DNA of 36,688 bases from positions 1-36,688 of the forward strand of contig JBCCFX010000007.1 of the NCBI GenBank assembly GCA_039029515.1, in the 5' to 3' direction. Numbering within the stretch: position 1 is the first letter of the stretch; the number at the start of each line of letters is the position of its first letter. Made by a program: the position numbers and the translations under genes. Source of the DNA: JBCCFX01 sp039029515 (lineage in GTDB: Bacteria; Planctomycetota; Phycisphaerae; Phycisphaerales; SM1A02). Of the stretch, positions 21,963 to 29,834 are shown in pieces. Below the pieces are notes generated by a model. It worked only from the letters and a program-made list of their open reading frames with translations. It searched no databases and was not told the origin of the DNA.

Positions 21963-23045
21963 TCAATCGTCCGCCGGACTGTCCGCGTCCTTTTCAGCCG
22001 CAGCGTCCTCGAGCGGGCGTGCCCGGCGGTGTGCCGCAACGAGTTCGCGCGCCAGCACCTGCATGTCGTCCGTGCTGTCCGTTTCATCCACAATTTCCAG
22101 ACCGAGAATGGTCTCGAGGACATCTTCCAGCGCGATCACGCCGGCGCTGCCGCCGTATTCATCCACCACGATGAACAAATGCTCACGACGCTCGATGAAC
22201 TTGCGCAGGACTTCCGGCAGCCGCGCGGTCAGCGGCACCGCATGAACCGGTCGAGCCAGCTCACTGACCTTCTTCTCCATGTCGCCGTCGCTCAGCGCGC
22301 GTAGGAGATCCAGCCTGTGAATGATCCCGAGGCAGTCATCCAGTGACCGGCCGATGACAGGAACGCGACTGAAACGCGGCGGACCTTCGCGGGCAATGTC
22401 ACCGATGTTTCGATCTGCTCGAAGTGATGTCACGACCGTTCGTGGCGTCATGACCTCACCGACGCTCACTTCGCGCAATGCGATCATGTTGCGGATGATG
22501 CGCGCTTCGGTCGTGTCGATCTCGCCTTCCTGCTGCGCCCAGCCGGCGACGACACGAAGTTCATCCCGGCTGATCGTTGGCGCATGCACGCCGCGCCCGG
22601 AGATGGCTCGTGACAGCCAGTTGCACGCCATGACCGCCGGATACAGGGTCCACATCAGGATGATGCACGTCATGGCGGTGAAGCCCGCAAGTCGCTTCGC
22701 GTGCACCGCGCCGAGTGTCTTGGGAATGATCTCCGAGAAGACGAGCACGAGGATCGTGACGACGAAGCCGACGACGCCGACCCATGTTTCGCCCCAGATT
22801 CGGGCGGCTTCCGCACCGACGCCGGCCGCGCCGAGGGTATGGGCGAACGTGTTCAACGTGAGGATGGCGGCGAGCGGACGATCGATGTCCGCCTTCAGCT
22901 TGACCAGGCGGTTGCCAGCGGCTTTCCCTTCATCAACCAAAAGGGCGACGTACGACCGCGGCAGGCTCAGCAGGCCCGCTTCGAGCAGCGAGCACAGGAA
23001 TGAGGCGGCGAGGGCGATGAACAGGTACACGAACAGCATCAACAT
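21963..23045 (-). CDS. CNNM/CBS-domain membrane protein (CorC/YfjD-type)
   Basis: 360 residues. The CNNM transmembrane domain (~1-150: 'FLCSLLEAGLLSLPRSYVAL', 'LVFSEIIPKTLGA') is followed by a linker with 'EGEIDTTEARIIRNMIALRE' and two CBS motifs (~195-315: 'VGEVMTPRTVVTSLRADRNI', 'HLFIVVDEYGGSAGVIALED'). There is a short acidic tail in place of the CorC_HlyC domain. Family members transport or regulate Mg2+ and related ions, with ATP-Mg binding to the CBS pair. The ATG at 23045 sits 7 nt after TATACT with no Shine-Dalgarno. It is followed by the pentapeptide-repeat gene after 6 nt. Confidence 0.9.
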   Translation of the reverse strand: MLMLFVYLFIALAASFLCSLLEAGLLSLPRSYVALLVDEGKAAGNRLVKLKADIDRPLAAILTLNTFAHTLGAAGVGAEAARIWGETWVGVVGFVVTILVLVFSEIIPKTLGAVHAKRLAGFTAMTCIILMWTLYPAVMACNWLSRAISGRGVHAPTISRDELRVVAGWAQQEGEIDTTEARIIRNMIALREVSVGEVMTPRTVVTSLRADRNIGDIAREGPPRFSRVPVIGRSLDDCLGIIHRLDLLRALSDGDMEKKVSELARPVHAVPLTARLPEVLRKFIERREHLFIVVDEYGGSAGVIALEDVLETILGLEIVDETDSTDDMQVLARELVAAHRRARPLEDAAAEKDADSPADD

Positions 23046-23052
23046 GGCAGTC

Positions 23053-23058
23053 AGTATA
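23053..23058 (-). promoter_or_regulatory. Candidate -10 box of the CNNM operon
   Basis: TATACT on the minus strand ends 7 nt before the ATG at 23045, predicting a 1-nt leader. The -35 region (TGAGCG at 17 nt) is poor. Confidence 0.45.
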
Positions 23059-23155
23059 GAGCGGTCGGCGGACGACGCTCAGGCTCGCCGGTTGACGCCA
23101 AGACCAATGGGTGGATGTGGCCAGTCGTGCTGGCGACGGTGTGGATGCATGCAGA

Positions 23156-23818
23156 TCAGGTCGCCAGCTCGACGTAGTACAGATCTCGGCCTGCATGGGC
23201 GACCTCGAAAAGGAACGACTTCCAGTCGTGAAGCATCGTTGCGTAGTGCGCGGTCCAATCCGGTTCGACCTGAAGCGACTGCGTGACTGTCGACATGAAC
23301 GCCGACTGTTCATCATCGTCGAGAATCGTCTGGAGTTCTGTTGCACTCATATATGAGCAGTACGCATCGAGGTTGCGCAGGAACTCAACCGAAGATGGGA
23401 ACAGCGTCGGCGCTGGCATGAGCATACGATCCAGATACTGGCGGTACGCCGCGCGCTGCGCATCGCTGGCCAGTCTCGTCAAGATGTTCAGCCCATCGTC
23501 GAACGCGCCGTTAAAGCCATCATCGCGGATGCGGTGGCGTGTCGGCGCCGTGGCGCAGAGGTACTCGCGCAACGCCCAGACGAGCGATGGCGAGTCCGCC
23601 GCTGGCGTGGCATCACGTTGGAGATTCGGGAGTCCCGCGTGCATCTGGCATTGTGTGACCGCGAGATCGCCGGGCAGATCACGCGGACAGCATTGATCGA
23701 ACCGGCCAAACCATGTTCGCCACGCATCGATGTCCTGGCGCGTGCAGATGTCCACAAGTTCAGCGTGCGTTCGCGCTGGCATCTGTGCATCGAAGCCGTA
23801 GAAGTCGGGGGCTGGCAT
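23156..23818 (-). CDS. Hypothetical cytoplasmic protein
   Basis: 220 residues, no signal peptide or membrane helix, mostly helical with many aromatic and acidic residues ('MPAPDFYGFDAQ', 'WRTWFGRFDQCCPRDL', 'DGFNGAFDDGLNILTRLA', 'DWTAHYATMLHDWKSFLFEV'). I do not recognise a family. AAGGTG lies 7 nt before the ATG at 23818. It starts 35 bp after the winged-helix regulator on the same strand, so it is probably that regulator's operon partner or target. Confidence 0.7.
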   Translation of the reverse strand: MPAPDFYGFDAQMPARTHAELVDICTRQDIDAWRTWFGRFDQCCPRDLPGDLAVTQCQMHAGLPNLQRDATPAADSPSLVWALREYLCATAPTRHRIRDDGFNGAFDDGLNILTRLASDAQRAAYRQYLDRMLMPAPTLFPSSVEFLRNLDAYCSYMSATELQTILDDDEQSAFMSTVTQSLQVEPDWTAHYATMLHDWKSFLFEVAHAGRDLYYVELAT

Positions 23819-23853
23819 GTGACTTCACCTTGCTGAGGAACACCCACGGGGGT

Positions 23854-24180
23854 TTAGTGGGGGGCCGGGGCTCGCTCGGCGCCAACCATTTGAACCAGGT
23901 CGGCGACGAGTCGGTGTGCTTCCACGGGATGCCGGAGCGGAATCGTTGCATTGACCTCGTAGACATTGCGGCGTCCTTCGCGATGACGCACTAGGATGCC
24001 TGCATCGACGAGGTCAACGATGATGCGTTGGACAGCACGCTGGGTAATGCCAACGCGCTCAGCCACATCGCGAACGCGGAGATTCGGTTCGCGATACAGA
24101 CAGATCAGCACGTGCGAGTGGTTCGTGAGAAACGTCCAGCTCGTGTGCTCAGGCTCAGGGTTGGTGTGGGATGGACTCAT
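23854..24180 (-). CDS. Winged-helix (MarR-like) regulator
   Basis: 108 residues. The core 'TSWTFLTNHSHVLICLYREP', 'RVRDVAERVGITQRAVQRII' and 'DLVDAGILVRHREGRRNVYE' is a winged helix of a small, widespread family with a conserved 'PLRHPVEAHRLVADLV' end. ATG 24180 is chosen over a TTG four codons upstream. The target is unknown; a 22-bp inverted repeat lies in the divergent region 35 bp upstream, between this gene and isocitrate dehydrogenase. Confidence 0.85.
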   Translation of the reverse strand: MSPSHTNPEPEHTSWTFLTNHSHVLICLYREPNLRVRDVAERVGITQRAVQRIIVDLVDAGILVRHREGRRNVYEVNATIPLRHPVEAHRLVADLVQMVGAERAPAPH

Positions 24181-24185
24181 CAGCG

Positions 24186-24236
24186 TTGACAACGTGCGAT
24201 ATGATGCTATTCGTTACACGAAAATCAAGTCGTGTA
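24186..24236 (+). promoter_or_regulatory. Candidate icd promoter and inverted repeat
   Basis: TTGACA (24186-24191) is followed after 16 nt by TATTCG (24208-24213), a weak -10. Directly downstream TACACGA (24215-24221) and TCGTGTA (24230-24236) form a perfect 7-bp inverted repeat with an 8-nt centre, covering the predicted start site. The repeat lies between divergent genes and could bind the winged-helix regulator, coupling it to isocitrate dehydrogenase. Confidence 0.45.
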
Positions 24237-24364
24237 TTATGAATCATGATATATTGTTCGCGATGAATATCAACTGATCATCTCTGGAACCCTCTGGAAA
24301 GCCCCCGCACATGAGTTCGCAACCCTCGTCCGATCGCCGGCCTGAATCTCAGGAGTCACCCGCC

Positions 24365-25828
24365 ATGTCGTCGTCACATACCGCCGTCCCGATCACCGTG
24401 GCACACGGCGACGGTATTGGACCCGCGATCATGGATGCGGTGCTCTTCCTGTTGAAGCAAGCCGGCGCTGCGCTCGACATCGACACGATTGAAGTGGGGC
24501 GCGAAGTCTACGAGAGCGGCCACAGCACGGGCATCAAGCCGGAAGCATGGGACAGCCTGCGACGAACCGGCGTGTTGCTCAAGGCACCGATCACGACGCC
24601 GCAAGGCAAGGGGTACAAGTCACTCAACGTGACGATTCGCAAGACGCTCGGCATGTTCGCCAACGTCCGTCCGTGTCCGACATACGCCCCGTTTATTCCG
24701 ACGGCGCATCCGGGCATGGACGTCGTGATCGTGCGCGAGAATGAGGAAGACACATACGGCGGGATCGAGCACCGGCAGACGCCGGAAGTCACGCAGTGCC
24801 TGAAACTCATCAGTCGTCCCGGCTGTGAGCGCATCTGTCGGTATGCGTTTGAGTACGCTCGGCATCACGAGCGGAAGACCGTGAGTTGTTTCGTCAAAGA
24901 CAACATCATGAAGATCACAGACGGTTTGTTCCACGAGGTGTTTGATCAGGTCGCAGCTGGCTTTCCTGACATCAATTCAGAAGTGCACATCGTTGACATC
25001 GGTTCGGCCCGACTTGCGAATGAACCAACACAGTTCGACGTGATCTGTCTGCCGAACCTTTATGGGGACATCGTGTCCGACATTGCCGCGGAAATCGCGG
25101 GTTCAGTGGGGCTCGCCGGTTCGGCCAACATCGGTGATGAGGTCTCGATGTTCGAGGCGATTCACGGCTCTGCACCGGATATTGCCGGCAAGGGCGTGGC
25201 CAATCCTTCCGGTCTGCTGCACGGAGCGCTGATGATGCTCGACCACATCGGTCAGGGCGACGTAGCACAGACGCTGCACAACGCATGGCTGCGCACGATC
25301 GAGGAGGGCGTCGTCACCGCCGACATTCGCGACGGGGGAACAGAGCGCAAGTACGTCGGTACCGATGCCTTCGCGCACGCGGTAGCCAACCGACTCGGCC
25401 AATCGCCGGAGACGCTGAAGCCAGTCGTCTATGCATCATCAGTTGAGGAGACGACAACCAAGGGCGCAACGCGGTTGGCACGGCCGGTGAAGCGACTCGA
25501 AGGCGTCGACATCTTTCTCGACTGGGACGAGGGTGATCGCGATCCCAACGAACTCGGCAAGCGTTTGAATGCGATTGCAGACAGCACGTTGCCGTTGACC
25601 ATGATCACGAACCGCGGAACGAAGGTGTTCCCGGATGGACTGCCCGAGACGTTCTGCACGGATCACTGGCGGTGCCGGTTCACGGGCACCGGCAGCGACG
25701 CACTCACGAATCGTGCGGTGATTGATCTGCTGACGCGAATCGAGGATGCAGGCATTGACTTCATCAAGATGGAGCATCTGTATTCCTTCGATGGCGAACG
25801 CGGGTATTCCCGCGGCCAGGGAGAGTAA
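24365..25828 (+). CDS. icd: Isocitrate dehydrogenase, Thermus/Rickettsia type
   Basis: 487 residues. It converts isocitrate to 2-oxoglutarate and CO2 in the TCA cycle. Core signatures are 'VAHGDGIGPAIMDAV', 'GYKSLNVTIRKTLGMFANVR' (substrate Ser/Asn/Arg), 'RENEEDTYGGIEHR' (catalytic Tyr), 'FVKDNIMKITDG' (catalytic Lys) and 'LPNLYGDIVSDIAAEIAGSV' (metal Asp residues). A ~120-residue C-terminal domain after about 365 marks the longer Thermus/Rickettsia type. The coenzyme segment 'HGSAPDIAGKGVANP' has Asp-Ile where NADP enzymes have Lys-Tyr, so NAD+ use is predicted. AGGAG lies 9 nt before ATG 24365; an in-frame ATG at 24311 would add 18 polar residues. The stop overlaps purE (TAATG). Confidence 0.93.
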   Translation: MSSSHTAVPITVAHGDGIGPAIMDAVLFLLKQAGAALDIDTIEVGREVYESGHSTGIKPEAWDSLRRTGVLLKAPITTPQGKGYKSLNVTIRKTLGMFANVRPCPTYAPFIPTAHPGMDVVIVRENEEDTYGGIEHRQTPEVTQCLKLISRPGCERICRYAFEYARHHERKTVSCFVKDNIMKITDGLFHEVFDQVAAGFPDINSEVHIVDIGSARLANEPTQFDVICLPNLYGDIVSDIAAEIAGSVGLAGSANIGDEVSMFEAIHGSAPDIAGKGVANPSGLLHGALMMLDHIGQGDVAQTLHNAWLRTIEEGVVTADIRDGGTERKYVGTDAFAHAVANRLGQSPETLKPVVYASSVEETTTKGATRLARPVKRLEGVDIFLDWDEGDRDPNELGKRLNAIADSTLPLTMITNRGTKVFPDGLPETFCTDHWRCRFTGTGSDALTNRAVIDLLTRIEDAGIDFIKMEHLYSFDGERGYSRGQGE

Positions 25829-26328
25829 TGATGAGCACGCCCGGTCAGGACGTTCAGGTTGGTGTGGTGATGGGCAGCGATAGCGACTGGCCGACCATGC
25901 AGGCTGCGATGGACGAACTCAAGCGGTTCGGCGTCTCCGCAGAGGCGCGCGTGGTCTCGGCCCACCGAACGCCGGATGTCATGCGCGACTACGCCATGAC
26001 GGCATCTTCGCGCGGGCTGAAAGCGATCATCGCCGGCGCCGGCGGCGCGGCTCATCTTCCGGGCATGCTCGCTGCCTGGACGACGGTCCCGGTGTTGGGC
26101 GTCCCGATTCAGAGCCGAGCCCTGCATGGCGTCGACTCCTTACTCTCGATCGTGCAGATGCCGCGCGGCGTCCCCGTCGCCACGTTCGCGATCGGCGAGG
26201 CCGGCGCACGCAATGCGGCGTTATTTGCGGTTCGATTGCTCTCGACGTCAAATGAGTCCCTTCGTCAGCAGCTCGAAGAATTTGCCCGCAGCGAAGCGGA
26301 ACGTGTTCGGGCGATGGAACTGGTCTGA
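25828..26328 (+). CDS. purE: N5-carboxyaminoimidazole ribonucleotide mutase PurE
   Basis: 166 residues, the class I PurE that moves the carboxyl group of N5-CAIR to give CAIR in purine synthesis. Motifs: 'VGVVMGSDSDWPTM' (ribonucleotide binding), 'VVSAHRTPDVM' with the catalytic His, 'IIAGAGGAAHLPGMLA' and 'SIVQMPRGVPVAT'. The ATG at 25828 shares its A with the icd stop; a second ATG follows immediately. It is followed by purK after 1 nt. The enzyme is an octamer in known cases. Confidence 0.96.
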   Translation: MMSTPGQDVQVGVVMGSDSDWPTMQAAMDELKRFGVSAEARVVSAHRTPDVMRDYAMTASSRGLKAIIAGAGGAAHLPGMLAAWTTVPVLGVPIQSRALHGVDSLLSIVQMPRGVPVATFAIGEAGARNAALFAVRLLSTSNESLRQQLEEFARSEAERVRAMELV

Positions 26329-26329
26329 C

Positions 26330-27517
26330 ATGGACACACGCGCTTCGATTCAACCCGGTGCAACGCTTGGTATTTTCGGCGGCGGTCAGCTTGGACGCAT
26401 GTTCGTCACGGCCGCGAGCCGCCTCGGCTATCGCGTGATTGTGTTCTGTCCTTCCGCGAATGATCCGGCGGCGCGCCTTGCAGACGACGTCGTCGTTGCG
26501 CCGTATGACGATCACGAGGCGGTCCGCGACTTTGCATCGCGATGCGATGTGATCACGCTCGAATTTGAGAATGTGCCCGATGATGCCGTCGAATGTGCGC
26601 AGAAGTTGGCACCGGTTCGTCCCGGCGTCGATGTGCTTCGCATCGCGCAAGACCGAATTCGCGAACGGGCGTTTCTTGATCGCCATGGTTTTCCGGTCTC
26701 GCCGTATCGCCATGTCCCGTCCGCGACAGCGCTCGAGGACGCGGTGCGAGCACTGAATACCGACGTCGTCGTCAAGACCGCACGGCTTGGGTACGACGGA
26801 CGTGGTCAGGTTCGACTCGGTGATGCAGCCGCTGCGTCGAGTGCGTGGGATCAACTGTCGACGGATTCTGCGCTCTGCGAATCGGTGGTGGATTTTCAGT
26901 GCGAACTATCGATGCTTGTCGCCCGATCACCGGCAGGACGAATCGAAGTCTTCGGTCCGATCGAGAATCACCATGCGCATCACATTCTGGACTTGTCGGT
27001 CGTGCCGGCAGAGGTGACGCCGCAGATCGGCCAGACGGCAACAGATCTCGCGCGCGATATCGCGTTGGCGCTCGACCTGGAAGGATTGATCTGCGTGGAG
27101 ATGTTCGTCACCACGGATGGTTCCATCCTGGTCAACGAATTGGCGCCGCGGCCGCACAACAGCGGTCATCTGACGATCGAAGCCTGCCGAACATCGCAAT
27201 TTGAGCAGCAGGTTCGGGCGATCTGCAATCTACCTTTGGCCGACATGGAACTCCGTACGCCTGCAGCGATGGTGAATTTGCTCGGTGATCTCTGGGCACA
27301 CCACACGCCAGCCTGGTCGCATGTACTCCGTGATTCGACGATTGCGTTGCATCTGTACGGGAAGGATGTCCCACGCGCTCGGCGCAAAATGGGGCATATG
27401 ACCGCAATCGCATCGTCTGTCGGTGATGCTCGAAGAAGAGTGCTCGATGCACGGGAGCGCCTTGCGAATACCGGCGAAGAAGCCGATGATTATGAGCAAG
27501 TTGTGATTCACGCGTGA
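26330..27517 (+). CDS. purK: N5-carboxyaminoimidazole ribonucleotide synthase PurK
   Basis: 395 residues, an ATP-grasp enzyme making N5-CAIR from AIR, bicarbonate and ATP, the substrate of PurE. Motifs in order: 'TLGIFGGGQLGRM', 'VITLEFENVP', 'VVKTARLGYDGRGQ' (ATP-binding loop), 'GPIENHHAHHILDLSVVPAE', 'EMFVTTDGSILVNELAPRPH NSGHLT' (metal and ATP site, given in two parts) and 'SQFEQQVRAICNLPL'. The true start is ATG 26330, one base after the purE stop; the longer in-frame extension lies wholly inside purE. No Shine-Dalgarno is needed if translation is coupled. Ends in a short tail typical of the family. Confidence 0.96.
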   Translation: MDTRASIQPGATLGIFGGGQLGRMFVTAASRLGYRVIVFCPSANDPAARLADDVVVAPYDDHEAVRDFASRCDVITLEFENVPDDAVECAQKLAPVRPGVDVLRIAQDRIRERAFLDRHGFPVSPYRHVPSATALEDAVRALNTDVVVKTARLGYDGRGQVRLGDAAAASSAWDQLSTDSALCESVVDFQCELSMLVARSPAGRIEVFGPIENHHAHHILDLSVVPAEVTPQIGQTATDLARDIALALDLEGLICVEMFVTTDGSILVNELAPRPHNSGHLTIEACRTSQFEQQVRAICNLPLADMELRTPAAMVNLLGDLWAHHTPAWSHVLRDSTIALHLYGKDVPRARRKMGHMTAIASSVGDARRRVLDARERLANTGEEADDYEQVVIHA

Positions 27518-27548
27518 ATGCATGACATGGTGATGCGAGTTCCTGCCA

Positions 27549-27566
27549 CAGCACATTGATGTGCTG
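27549..27566. terminator. Palindromic hairpin between purK and the permease
   Basis: CAGCACAT and ATGTGCTG form a perfect 8-base inverted repeat separated by TG, giving a 6-7-bp RNA stem with a small loop, 32 bp after purK. No T run follows. It could equally be an operator ahead of the permease at 27589. Confidence 0.4.
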
Positions 27567-27588
27567 CCTTCTGGGTTGAAGTCGTCCG

Positions 27589-29766
27589 ATGCCTATCACC
27601 GATCCAGTACAAGCCGACCACCGTCTGAAGAAAGACCTTGGTCTCTTTGATGTGTTCGCGGTCAGTACTGGCGCGATGTTCAGCTCAGGCTTCTTCCTGT
27701 TGCCGGGACTTGCGTTCGCCAAGGCCGGGCCTGCGGTCATTCTGTCGTATCTGGTCGCAGGTTTGCTCATCCTTCCCGCGATGTTCAGTAAGGCTGAACT
27801 CAGCACGGCACTGCCGCGCGCCGGCGGCACGTACTATTTTCTCGACCGAAGCCTTGGTCCGCTCGCCGGCACGGTCGGCGGGCTTGGCACATACTTCGCG
27901 CTGACGTTGAAGACCGCATTTGCGCTGATTGGTATCGGTGCATATGCCGCGTACTTTGTCGAACTCCCGATCAAACCGGTCGCGATCGCGCTGACCGTCG
28001 TATTCATCATCATCAACGCGTGTGGCGCCAAGGAGACAACGGCGCTGCAACGCTGGCTCGTCATCGTTTTGCTGACGGTGATGGCGTTATTCCTCGTGCA
28101 GGGGCTCGTGTTCCTTGGTGGTCAGCCAATCGAGACGACCCGCGCGCGCATGACGCCGTTCTTCAATGAGAATGCACTGACGATCCTGTCGACCGCCGGC
28201 TTTGTGTTTGTGTCGTACGCGGGGCTGACCAAAGTCGCGAGTGTCGCGGAAGAGGTTCATCATCCTGATCGCAACATCCCGCTCGGCATGATGCTTTCAC
28301 TCTCCGTCACCGCGTTGGTGTATGCGATTGGCGTGTTTGTGATCGTTGCGGTCGTCGATCCCGTCGTGCTTGCAACGGATCTCACGCCGGTTGCCACCGC
28401 GGCGGACTCCATATTCAGCTGGCTGCCGGCGAAAGCCGGTTTGTTGCTCGTCGTGATCGCGGCGCTCGCTGCATTCGCATCGACAGGCAATGCGGGCCTG
28501 CTCGCGGCATCGCGGTATCCATACGCCATGGCGCGCGATCGCCTGCTGCCTGAGCGGCTCTCGAAACTCGGCCGCTTTCGAACGCCGGTCGCAGCAATCC
28601 TGATGACCGGCGGTCTGATGATCGCGTGCATTCTGTTGCTCGACGCTGAAGGCATCGCCAAACTCGCAAGTGCATTCCAGCTGTTCATCTTCATGCTGGT
28701 CAATCTTGCGGTCATTGTGATGCGCGAGAGCAGAATCGCCTCGTACGATCCCGGCTACCGTTCGCCGCTCTATCCATGGATGCAGGTTTTCGGCATCATC
28801 ACGAGCGGTCTGCTCATCCTCTATATGGGTCCACAGGCGATTGCCTTCACGGTCGGCGTCGTGCTCATCTGCCTCATCTGGTATCGCTTCTATTGCTCTG
28901 ACCGGGTTGAGCGCGACGGCGCCATCTACCACTGGTTCGAGCGGCTCGGGCGAAAGCAGTACGAGGGTCTCGACCGTGAATTCCGTGGCATCATGAAGGA
29001 GAAGGGGCTGCGCGAGCAGGATCCCTTCGACGACATCATCGCGCGGTGCATCGTGATCGATCTGCAGGATCGACTTGAATTCGATGAAATCGTCAAACGT
29101 GCCGCGACGGAGTTCACGCGGCGCATTCCCAACACCGCCGAGGAGATCACGGAACGATTCCTCCACGGCACACGAACGGGCGACACGCCGGTGTCACACG
29201 GTGTGGCGCTGCCGCACTTCAGAACCGTCTCAATCGAGAAGGCTGAACTTGTTCTCGTACGTTGTCGATATGACGTCGCTGTACCTGCGGACGATCCACT
29301 GACCGAAGAGATCGAACCGCCGCAGCCGGTGCATGCGATCTTCTTCCTGGTCAGCCCGGAGTCTGATCCCGCATTACATCTGCGCATCCTCGCGCAGATC
29401 GCAGGCCGTGTTGATGAGCCAAGTTTCGCTGATGCCTGGCGCGATGCGCGGGATGAGCATGAAATCCGCGAAGTGCTGTTGCGGGACGACCGCTTCGTGA
29501 CGCTCGTTGCTGATCCGAATTCCAGGACCTCGGATATGGTCGGGAAGTTTGTTCGAGACCTCGGGCTGCCGGAAGGGACGCTCGTCGCCGTCATCCGACG
29601 TGCGGGTAGTGTCCTGATTCCGCGGGGCAGTACGCGAATTGAAGCCGGCGATCGCGTCACGATCATTGGCGTGCCAGAAGACATTCAGCAGCTGCATGAA
29701 CAGTATGGACTGTCGCGTCGAGTGTCTGATGGCGATTCGGCTGCCGATGAAGATGCATCCGACTGA
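27589..29766 (+). CDS. APC-family permease fused to PTS EIIA-like and RCK_C domains
   Basis: 725 residues. Residues ~15-440 are a 12-helix APC amino-acid/polyamine permease ('LGLFDVFAVSTGAMFSSGFF', 'ELSTALPRAGGTYYFLDRSL', 'VASVAEEVHHPDRNIPLGMM'). Then ~480-630 is an EIIA-type domain of the fructose/nitrogen PTS family with the phospho-acceptor motif 'SHGVALPHFRT', His543. Residues ~635-705 are an RCK_C/TrkA-C domain ('GLPEGTLVAVIRRAGSVLIP', 'RIEAGDRVTIIGV'), which binds small ligands such as nucleotides. The layout suggests import of an amino acid gated by phosphorylation state and by a cytoplasmic ligand; the substrate is not evident. The tail is acidic. No PTS EI or HPr gene is seen nearby. 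Confidence 0.85.
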   Translation: MPITDPVQADHRLKKDLGLFDVFAVSTGAMFSSGFFLLPGLAFAKAGPAVILSYLVAGLLILPAMFSKAELSTALPRAGGTYYFLDRSLGPLAGTVGGLGTYFALTLKTAFALIGIGAYAAYFVELPIKPVAIALTVVFIIINACGAKETTALQRWLVIVLLTVMALFLVQGLVFLGGQPIETTRARMTPFFNENALTILSTAGFVFVSYAGLTKVASVAEEVHHPDRNIPLGMMLSLSVTALVYAIGVFVIVAVVDPVVLATDLTPVATAADSIFSWLPAKAGLLLVVIAALAAFASTGNAGLLAASRYPYAMARDRLLPERLSKLGRFRTPVAAILMTGGLMIACILLLDAEGIAKLASAFQLFIFMLVNLAVIVMRESRIASYDPGYRSPLYPWMQVFGIITSGLLILYMGPQAIAFTVGVVLICLIWYRFYCSDRVERDGAIYHWFERLGRKQYEGLDREFRGIMKEKGLREQDPFDDIIARCIVIDLQDRLEFDEIVKRAATEFTRRIPNTAEEITERFLHGTRTGDTPVSHGVALPHFRTVSIEKAELVLVRCRYDVAVPADDPLTEEIEPPQPVHAIFFLVSPESDPALHLRILAQIAGRVDEPSFADAWRDARDEHEIREVLLRDDRFVTLVADPNSRTSDMVGKFVRDLGLPEGTLVAVIRRAGSVLIPRGSTRIEAGDRVTIIGVPEDIQQLHEQYGLSRRVSDGDSAADEDASD

Positions 29767-29800
29767 TTGTTCGCGGGCGATACTGCGGTCTGGCACTCAC

Positions 29801-29828
29801 TTGCGAAGATAGTGCTCTCGGCGAGAAT
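29801..29828 (+). promoter_or_regulatory. Candidate promoter of the lipoprotein dehydrogenase
   Basis: TTGCGA (29801-29806), a 16-nt spacer and GAGAAT (29823-29828) end 6 nt before ATG 29835, predicting a leaderless transcript. Both boxes match the consensus at four of six positions. Confidence 0.35.
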
Positions 29829-29834
29829 GACCGC

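Noticed and set aside
26126..26329. 68-codon N-terminal extension of purK
   Set aside because: It lies entirely inside purE in another frame and lacks PurK-like sequence. The ATG at 26330 gives the normal start just before GIFGGGQLGRM.
28297..29166. 289-codon open frame opposite the permease
   Set aside because: Antisense shadow of the APC-EIIA gene; composition dominated by E, R, H and Q as expected from reverse-strand codon bias.
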